Shown in pieces: positions 57,096 to 64,000 of a stretch of 64,000 nucleotides of DNA (within the stretch, counting starts at the first letter, position 1; each line of letters opens with the position of its first letter). Under the pieces are notes generated by a model. The model was not told where the DNA came from. It did no database searches and saw only the letters and a program-made list of their open reading frames with translations. Both the position numbers and the translations under genes were made by a program. The stretch lies in contig JAACJM010000185.1 in the NCBI GenBank assembly GCA_013368315.1, positions 100,559 through 164,558 of the forward strand, in the 5' to 3' direction. Origin of the DNA: Tetrapyrgos nigripes (lineage: Eukaryota > Basidiomycota > Agaricomycetes > Agaricales > Campanellaceae).

Positions 57096-58160
57096 TTGAG
57101 ATGTTTCCAGTGTCCACTGCCACCAGACCTCATTTTCTATGGTGTTCCAGCATTTTCGACAATCCTCCTGTTATGCAGTCACTTGATGGCAAACAGAACT
57201 ATAAGAGCGTGTTTCCTTCAGAGCGCATTTCCTTCAGATTCCCTTTCATCCCACACTCCGTTGCTGCTCCCCTGTTCTGTCACTTTGTCTGGAATTGCTG
57301 TTCTCAAGTATCCTTGAGTACTCAATAGAAAAACTATTCTCTTTGATGCCCATTTCTTCATGTATGATCCTGACGGCGAGGATTTCGAAGGCATCTCACT
57401 CCTTCGCTACTTCAACCATGATGACTGGAAGTTTGGAGAGACAGAGAAGTATTTTAATATTGCTGAGGCAAGTAACTGAACTTTGTTTCCATTACCTCCA
57501 ACTGAAACCATCTACTAGGTTGCCTTAATGGATGACAAGTGCCCCATCGAGTACCTTGCAGATTGCAAAAGAGAAGACTATTTTATGGTAGGGGATATCA
57601 TACAGGTGTATTGAACTTGCTGATTTGCTAAATCATGTTCGTAATTATCAACTCAACCACTTCGACAGCTCATTCCCACCGATCGCGATCCCGAATACAA
57701 AGCAGACACCAAACACACTCCATTCATCGACGTTGGTGCTGTTGCTGATGACATTGTTGACAAATGGAAGACTGAATATTCCTACACCATTCGAGTCAAT
57801 CCCGACGTTTACATCCAGCTCCTTCAGCCATCCAAACCCAAACAATCCACTTCCAAATTTCAGAATCAGCCTGCTACACCTACTCCCCAAGTAAAGGACA
57901 AGCAGGAGAAGGTCTATGGCCATATGCCACTCAACTGCTCAGTCCCCAACTCGCCTTGATGGCCATTTCCTCCCACTATCAAAGTTGGGAACTATGTTTC
58001 CCTTGGAGGCTATCTGCAGAGTGTCAACAGGAATGATGAAAAGAAGGTCACAGGATTTAATGTTGAGCTGGAGCGTGTCACCTACATGGGCATGGGCAGG
58101 ACTACACAGACAGGAACCCCTCTGGTGCTCACAAAAGAGGGTAGCTGGCGAGAATGGTAT
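57096..58160 (+). pseudogene. Helitron second gene, OB-fold-like (possible ssDNA-binding) protein
   Basis: Begins at 57096 (MRCFQCPLPPDLIFYGVPAF) 90 bp after the helicase stop. The frame crosses TGA at 57315-57317, continues through TILFDAHFFMYDPDGEDFEG, and passes an AG|GCAAGT...TAG intron (57470-57518) and a GTGTAT...GACAG intron (57606-57668). Then come LIPTDRDPEYKAD, EYSYTIRVNPDVYIQL, a second TGA (57957-57959), and a basic/aliphatic segment TIKVGNYVSLGGYLQSV with FNVELERVTYMG. That last segment resembles a single OB-fold. Placement beside a Helitron helicase suggests an RPA-like partner; this is inference from shape. Two stops make it non-functional. Confidence 0.5.
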
Positions 58161-58483
58161 GTTTCCTCCTGCACATTCCTTTGTTCAAGGTTTCACTCGC
58201 AGTTTCAGGTTCAAACAACGCCTGGCAAGCATATGAGATTCAGCTATGCTGACAGTCCCACTCCAGCTTCAAGAAAGTCCACAACCAACCAATCCCTTTG
58301 CCTCATCAATCTTCATCTTCATCTTCATCCTCTCTTTTACAGTAGTTTCACCATTTTCTCTACTACATGGAATACTATCTAATATCTTGCTGTTCACTTA
58401 GTAGAAAAATGACCAATTTTGCTATCTACACATCGAGAGACGTCACTTTCAAAGCCCATGTGCATAGCACGGGTCACTGCTAG
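58161..58483 (+). other. 3' terminal region of Helitron 2
   Basis: After the OB-like gene, non-coding DNA leads to the terminal hairpin CCCATGTGCATAGCACGGG (58455-58473) and CTAG (58480-58483). Confidence 0.6.
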
Positions 58484-58510
58484 TGTACTATATATAATTG
58501 CTGCTCTAAA

Positions 58511-58651
58511 CCTGTAGCTACATAGGTCTACCTTGCACTCACCCTTACTGTAGCTACATAGGTCTACCTCGCACTCGCCCTTACTGTAGCTACTTGTATC
58601 CCGCTGTATCCTTCTTTGGGTCCACGGAGAGTATCCGCATGTCGTGGAACC
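58511..58651. repeat. Dispersed repeat, left half, with a 43-bp tandem duplication
   Basis: CTGTAGCTACATAGGTCTACC...CTCACCCTTA is present twice in tandem, then TGTATCC(C/T)GCTGTATCC, TTTGGGTCCAC and GTGGAACC. Related to 33117-33232. Interrupted at 58652 by a solo LTR. Confidence 0.75.
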
Positions 58652-59192
58652 TGTCAAGGTTGTCGGTACACTCAGTAACCACCCAAGTCACACAATACAC
58701 AAAAGCCGGTTACAAGAGAATAGATTGATCAAAGGAGACAGAGAAATATAGAGAGAGAGATAGAGAGATGAGGTAGTAAGCTGACTAGGCTCTTACACTG
58801 CGTAGTAGTAGTACGGAGCGGAGATGAAGTGAACAAACTAAGGAATAGGTTACAAAAGATCACAGGTATATAAGTAAAAATGTGAACAGATGGGAAATAG
58901 TAAGTAATAATAGACAGTATCATGTGGAAACGTCAAGGGCGAGAGAGTAATGAGTTAAATATGGATAGATGAAGGTACTGGATCATAAGGAATGATTGAC
59001 AGTGAGAATGTCTGTGGAGATAGGAATCGGAGGAGATAAGAGTGTGAGTCATAGATCTGTAGAGATGGTAACTATAGGCGATGATGGGAAATGGTTGATG
59101 TTTAATGGGGTTAAAAGTAAATAAAGTGGGAAATAGGTAGTAAAGGAGAAGGAATAGAAAGGAAATGAATAGGCGGGGAGCGATTCATGACA
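58652..59192 (-). repeat. Solo LTR, TSD GAACC
   Basis: Reverse complement of the chromovirus C LTR: starts TGTCAAGGTTG (58652) and ends GCGATTCATGACA (59192), 541 bp. Flanked by GAACC (58647-58651 and 59193-59197). The related repeat at 33226 has the unoccupied site (CAGAACCCTTTTCC). Diverged from the LTRs of copy C by scattered changes, so older. Confidence 0.93.
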
Positions 59193-59829
59193 GAACCCTT
59201 TTCCAGAGTGATGTAATCTAACTAACTAACTACTAGCCTGGAATACAACCACTCCTTATGGGAGTGGTGCTACATAAGGAGCGGTTCTAAGATAAGTATT
59301 TTTTTTTTTTGTTTTCCTGTTATTGAGCTGCTGCACGGTAGCGTAGGGTAGTGAATACAACCTGTGGTACCTAATCAAATGTGAAACAAAAAAGTAAAAT
59401 ATCTGTCAACGTCATGGTCCCTGAAGGGTCCCACGACAAAATCATCGAGCCGCGAAGGCTGCATTAAGCACTGGTTGGTATGTAATGGTAAAGTGTCCGA
59501 GCTGTAAGTATGTGATGTAATGTAGGCCATTGTATGAGTTAAGAAAGATGAGAGTGTAGAGAGATAAGGGAGGAGGAAACAGGGAGGAGAGAAGGGGTGG
59601 GAAAGGGGATTAGTGATTTTTATACTATGGTGTATAGTAGACTAGCAGTTATACAGAGCAACTCTGTTTCTGCCTGGCATTGTTGTGGTGTCGCGTTGTA
59701 AGAGAGACCAGGACTAGCAGGAAGGAAATAATATGGTACTCTAAGGATTATTCATAAAGGAAAGAGGGAGAGATAAGGAAGAAAGAGATAGGAAATGAAG
59801 ACTCATCAAGCCACTTCAAAATCTAATCA
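59193..59829. other. Dispersed repeat, right half, and intergenic DNA
   Basis: 59198-59230 continues the repeat seen at 33233-33262. At 59247-59260 AACCACTCCTTATG pairs with CATAAGGAGCGGTT (59273-59286), a 14-bp hairpin with one mismatch. No supported gene. Confidence 0.6.
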
Positions 59830-61900
59830 CCATCATTATCATCCTGGAGGGGTGGGAGCAATGCCAAATACATGCACTAGGTGTTTTTGTTGCATTGAAA
59901 AACTGGAGTAGGTCCATTGAGGCATCCCCTGTCTGCCAGTAGGGCTCACAGGTTCATACTGTGGTGTCCTACCAATCAACAAAGCTGGGTTCTGGCAGCA
60001 TGGTGAACTGGGCATTGGAGAAGGTAATGGAAGACTGTTTGGGCACCCTTCAGCAACATGGGCAGGTGGGGGTATCAGCACAAGCAATGGAATTCAGGTG
60101 TTTCTGAAGAGGTGCATGTCAGTGGTGTAACTGGGTAAGAAGACTGGTGTGACATTGAGGTAGCCCAGCAATGAGCTTGAGGTAGTTTTGACTGGCTTTC
60201 ATGGTGGATGTGGGGTCAATGTTCTGGAAGGCACAATGGCATGATGACTTTCTCCCACATTTATCATGGTGGGCATCAAGTCGCTGTTGGAAGGTCTTGA
60301 TGGTTGCAGTCTGAGTGTGGGAAAGGATATGGAGATCATGTGATGATGGTGCGTTCCTCTGGCAACGAGAAGTAGATGAGACTAATTACATGTCCTACTA
60401 GGTCATTGACAAAGTGATCTGTGCTTTATTCAGGATTTTCTCAGCTTTTTGCAGGCATAGAACAAAACTACGATTGTTACAGATGGTGAGATAAGAGCCT
60501 TGAGGTCAAGATCTTTTTGTGTTCGCTTCTTCAGCAACTCACAGGAACACCAAACTATCAGCAAATGCCTGGGCCATTGTGAATGAGCTCTGCAGGGCAT
60601 AATTACATCCCATTGAGGGCATTGATGTCGACATACATTCAGGCTATACTCACTCCTGTCTGAACTGTATTCCACTTTCCAACCCTCATCATGTTTGGAC
60701 AAATCGAAAATTTATCTTCAGATACAGTAAACTGATGGCCATCATGCAGTCATGGCCCATAATTGTCTTCAGGTTGAATAGATCAATGAATTCCATGGCG
60801 GGGGTTAGTGGATATTTGGACATAAGCAAAAATCTTTGTGTATTTGCTCAGTGCTGAACCTACTCCATATGGAATGTCATCCACAAAATGGTCCTATATT
60901 CCCACACTCTGTTTAGGTAGTGGGTTTTGTGGTACCAATCCTATTTGCACAATGCCATGGCGCACAACAGGCTGGTTCAATCAAAACTCTGCTCTGCGGC
61001 ACCAGCACTGAAATCAACCCAGTACAGTGGGTTTGACCCAATCTGACGCTCTTTGTTTTTCAATGACAGTTCAGACCTCCTCCTTGCCGCCTCTAGCATT
61101 TCATGGTAACAGGTATGAAATCAGCTCCATTCTTGTTTTGGTCCCTGTTTACTGAGCCCATTGATCAGTTATAAGGAATGCTGAGGGGATTAGAATGTTC
61201 TATGGCTTCCCTCAACCTTTCTATCAGCAGTCTGCAGCTCCCTGTCTTTGGCTTCTGATGTCAATCTGAACATGTGGGGTGAAGCCCCTACCCATTGCAC
61301 AGACATAGCAATCAATGACAATGATGGATGGATTGTCCAGGAAGGACATGGCGTTGCGTCCACCTAGGTTCTGGTTTGATGTTCTGTTAGCTCTTGCCAG
61401 AACACTTGAGTGCTGCAAGCTCAATGTGACAGTATGTCCTATACAGATCGTCACTGCATAAATTAATGTCATTTATTCTCTCTTTTGTTAACACAGGTAT
61501 CCACTGTGACTGAGCAAGCCGAGAACAGTGGGCATTGCAGAGTAGTTGAAATAAAGTTTGAGGAGGAATTGACAGAGATGGAGTTGGTGTGAGGTAGCAT
61601 ATATTTTGGAGAGTACTATGGCCTTCAGGCATTCCTTGTTACATATTGTCCTGTAGTAGACTTCAAACTGTTTCCTATTCTTGTGTTGGTGTAAAGCATA
61701 GTGATGAACCAGCGAGTTGTAGTGGGCTCTGCCACCCCACAGGGGCCAGCACTTCGCCGGTTATGGAGTAGGTCGGCAACTGCAAAAAACCCTGCAAATA
61801 TTCGAGATTTATCAATGCCCAATAAAAATGCACGCACCCCCACTGTGGAACCCCATAAATGATCGCTATTGAACTAGTGCTGTGCTTCAGGGCACTTCTT
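59830..61900 (-). pseudogene. Degenerate transposase, probably KDZ type
   Basis: Minus-strand fragments in several frames: an N-terminal portion with YLTPTPSLSIPPQTLFQLL and AHCSRLAQSQWIP (about 61500-61610), like the CxC/KDZ stretch that precedes the catalytic core. Next comes GGRNAMSFLDNPSIIVIDCYVC (about 61300-61370), resembling the KDZ block CFGG...DIIVCID-C. Then NYALQSSFTMAQAFADSL (about 60560-60610), a tail-like segment. Stops and frameshifts are numerous and no terminal repeats were found. The family call rests on motif shape only. Confidence 0.4.
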
Positions 61901-62307
61901 CAAGTAAGTAGCCAGACTGCACCACTTGAATACATGCTCATCACTCACAGTCACCTGCCCACATCAATGTTGAAGGAGAAATGAAATTGAAAAGGAACAA
62001 CGTCGAAGGTTCTACTCGGAACTGGCCGTGAAACTTTAAACTCCATTCGGTCGTGGCGGCATGATGTCATTCAGTTGGACACTCCCTCCTCCTCCCTTCG
62101 GTCGGAGTCGGGGACGAGTCCCTAAAGGGCCTCGTAATATTGAGTAGACCGTCCTCCACTAGAACGAATTGCACGGAAGTCTGGCATATAGTATTCACTA
62201 TATTTAGTTGTAAGCAAATAAATAAGGAAGAACCAATCTAAAAAATCTACATCCCTATCCGAGAGAAAGCACGTTGAAAGCCTATGATATAGCCATAAAC
62301 AAAATGT
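61901..62307. other. Intergenic between transposase remnant and MFS gene
   Basis: No supported feature; includes the 3' flank of the MFS gene. Confidence 0.5.
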
Positions 62308-64000
62308 CTACACTTTAACCAATAACCGTCTATCCTTTTTAAATCGAGCTAGCAACCGAAGCAAGTTACCAAGGATATTGAAATCGATTGCAATGAATCA
62401 AACTCACCATAAGTAATACAAAGTGCGCCCAGTATCTGCATCCCTCCAGAGTACATTGTAACCGCCGTCCAATTGTTTCCGGAGGATGAGAGAATTGCAC
62501 TGGATAGTAAAGCACCTGTGCCCTGTCCTAATTTTGAGGGCAAAAAGGAGTCAGAATGAAAGTTATTCAGACAGCAAGCGGGACAGGTAGCACGTGTCGC
62601 ATGCTGCCACTGGCACGCACCGGGGGCATTGGTAAGGAGCATAAATCCCGTCACGCTTGACAATCCGTCGACTCCAAAAACAGAAGCACAGACAACGGGT
62701 ATGAGACTCGAGAACCAACAGCCGATAAAGCCGTTGAGAACTGAGAAGAGAATGATGACAGGGTAGGAACGGGCAAAGGTCCATAATAATATTTGGAGAA
62801 GACCACCAAAGAAGAATGAACAGAAGAACATATTGATCGGACCAAATCTATCTGCGAGATGGCCTGAAGAAATCTATAGAAAGAGTTGTTGGTACTCGGT
62901 AGGCTGATGAGAACACATGTTGCCGCGGCAGCGTGCTCACTCTTCCAAGACCCACTGGCAGATGAAGGTTTAGTAGACAGATGAAGTTGATTAGCATATT
63001 CGACGTACGGCAGAAGTTCATAAGAATAAGTGGAACTGTGTTTTTCATGGACGAATTATCATTCCAGGGCGCTATCTGGTGGGTGTAAGTTGCACTGAAA
63101 TTGTACGGTGTCTGTTTGGATTTAATCAGCACACGATTCCAGGTCCGGAAGGATTTTGTCCAAACCAAGAAGCCGAACACGCCAATACACATGCTGGCGG
63201 CGATACTATAAAAGGAACCCGTCACTTTTTTGGGCAACCAACGTTTCTTTGCACTAGGATTGGTACAACGCGTTCCTCGATCAGAAACCATCCAATGAGG
63301 ACGGTATAGCATTTATAGAACTGTGCACCAGTAAAGCTTTGCGGAAACCCATGGCAGTCAATCTATACCCAAACGTTCATCATGATACACTTAGTTAAAT
63401 GAGATGGTGAGGACGTACAGTGACCTAATGATGAGCACTTGGACGGAACCTCCTATTCCAGTCCCGCTCACCGCTAGCCCAGGTAGCGAGTCCTCGTCTC
63501 TTCTCAAACCATTGCGATAGCAGGGAGATATATAGTGGTTGACCCATACCGACAGCTAGACCGTAAAGAACCCTTGGAATAGAAAGAGCTGATATATTTT
63601 TGTGGAAAACGCTGAAGCTAGTTGGCAAACATAGATGATGATACAGCTAAGTCGAATGATTTTCTGTAATATAGTTAGTTTTGAGGATATCGGACTACGA
63701 TTGAATATGAAACGACCTTATAGCCACTATTTATCGTTTATTAGCTCCATTAGGGACAGAAAATCTTGGATAGACGTACTAGCGATCTCCCAGGACACCG
63801 AAGAAGTATGAACCTCCGTTAAGAACCTGCAAATCACGCCCAGGGATACAGGTAAGCAGGATTGAAGAGATATTAGAGAGAGAGGACGCCGCACGAAGCT
63901 CGATAACCCAGCTATTGAAGTGAGTACAGTGAGGCTGGTAGTGGGAAACATAGTCGTATGATAATAGTCCTGAAGAACACCCCAAACCATCACATATCCT
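62308..64000 (-). CDS. MFS transporter, monocarboxylate-permease type, 5' end outside window
   Basis: Integral membrane importer of monocarboxylates or related organic acids (family-level inference). Minus-strand exons in order: VWGVLQDYYHTTMFP (helix 1 end, about 63960); LFQG-type helix with GLAVGMGQPLYISLLSQWFEKRRGLAT (about 63470-63570); the central loop (about 63190-63310); NMLINFICLLNL-type region (about 62960); HLADRFGPINMFFCSFFFGG (exon 62621-62873); GQGTGALLSSAILSSSGNNW (exon 62408-62527); and a last exon ARFKKDRRLLVKV ending at 62308. Confident introns are 62349-62407 (59 bp) and 62528-62620 (93 bp). The R-x3-LATGLA and NAPG motifs fit fungal MCT proteins. Exons between 62874 and 63990 are not fully resolved; at least one frame change may be an intron. 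Not linked to the transposons beside it. Confidence 0.8.

Larger units (their letters stand above)
34133..58483 (+). mobile_element. Helitron 2, autonomous type, with three nested transposons
   Basis: Starts TCATCATATATACAAAGGAC directly after the CTAG of Helitron 1 and ends GGGTCACTGCTAG (58480-58483), followed by T58484. The 3' end has the hairpin CCCATGTGC...GCACGGG about 11 bp before CTAG and matches the Helitron 1 end. Inside are a Rep/helicase gene and a second gene. Removing the Tc1 element, LTR element and MULE with one copy of each target duplication leaves about 7.5 kb, a normal autonomous Helitron length. Confidence 0.7.

Overview
The window looks like a transposon-rich stretch of a basidiomycete (probably agaricomycete) genome. 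The evidence is short spliceosomal introns of about 44-64 bp, a NACHT-WD40 (fungal NLR/STAND) gene, chromodomain Ty3/gypsy elements, Helitrons, a Mutator-like element (MULE) with protease domains, and probable KDZ-type transposase debris. No rRNA or tRNA gene was recognised. Species is not determinable from this sequence alone.

Layout. 1-4831: 3' part of a decayed plus-strand chromovirus (gag end, protease, RT, RNase H, integrase, chromodomain, 3' LTR). 4832-11577: no supported gene, one CACTA-type fragment. 11578-16337: a NACHT-WD40 gene behind three imperfect promoter repeats, each with a CACGTG box. 16514-16651: small hairpin/MITE. 16770-26274: a decayed minus-strand chromovirus broken up by a CACTA-like element in its 3' LTR region, a solo LTR (TSD TTTGG), a 2.77-kb foldback CACTA-type element (TSD CCA) and a CACTA fragment. 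27378-29001: an intact four-exon membrane-protein gene. 29775-32134: two minus-strand membrane-protein genes, one of them (31373-32134) a clean single exon.

33321-58483 is the centrepiece: two Helitrons head to tail. A short non-autonomous one (33321-34132) ends in CTAG and directly abuts the TC start of a second (34133-58483) carrying a Rep/helicase gene and a downstream OB-fold-like gene. Three elements are nested in the second: a Tc1/mariner element with ~420-bp inverted repeats (37162-38799, TA duplication), a near-complete chromovirus with 532-bp LTRs differing at only three sites (39185-47214, 5-bp TSD GAATC), and a 7.2-kb MULE (49125-56332, 9-bp TSD GATCTCTCA). The last two insertions leave the surrounding coding frame uninterrupted if element plus one TSD copy are removed, which confirms their borders. 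Subtracting all three leaves a Helitron of about 7.5 kb.

The MULE carries a predicted 11-exon gene of about 1,632 codons joining a GCM-type zinc cluster and transposase region to a ubiquitin-specific-protease-like module and a Ulp1/SUMO-protease-like module. It is flanked by arrays of an 11-bp repeat. This is the most unusual object in the window. Downstream lie a solo LTR in a dispersed repeat (58652-59192), a degenerate KDZ-like transposase on the minus strand (about 59830-61900), and the 3' part of a monocarboxylate-transporter-type MFS gene running off the right edge (62308-64000, minus).
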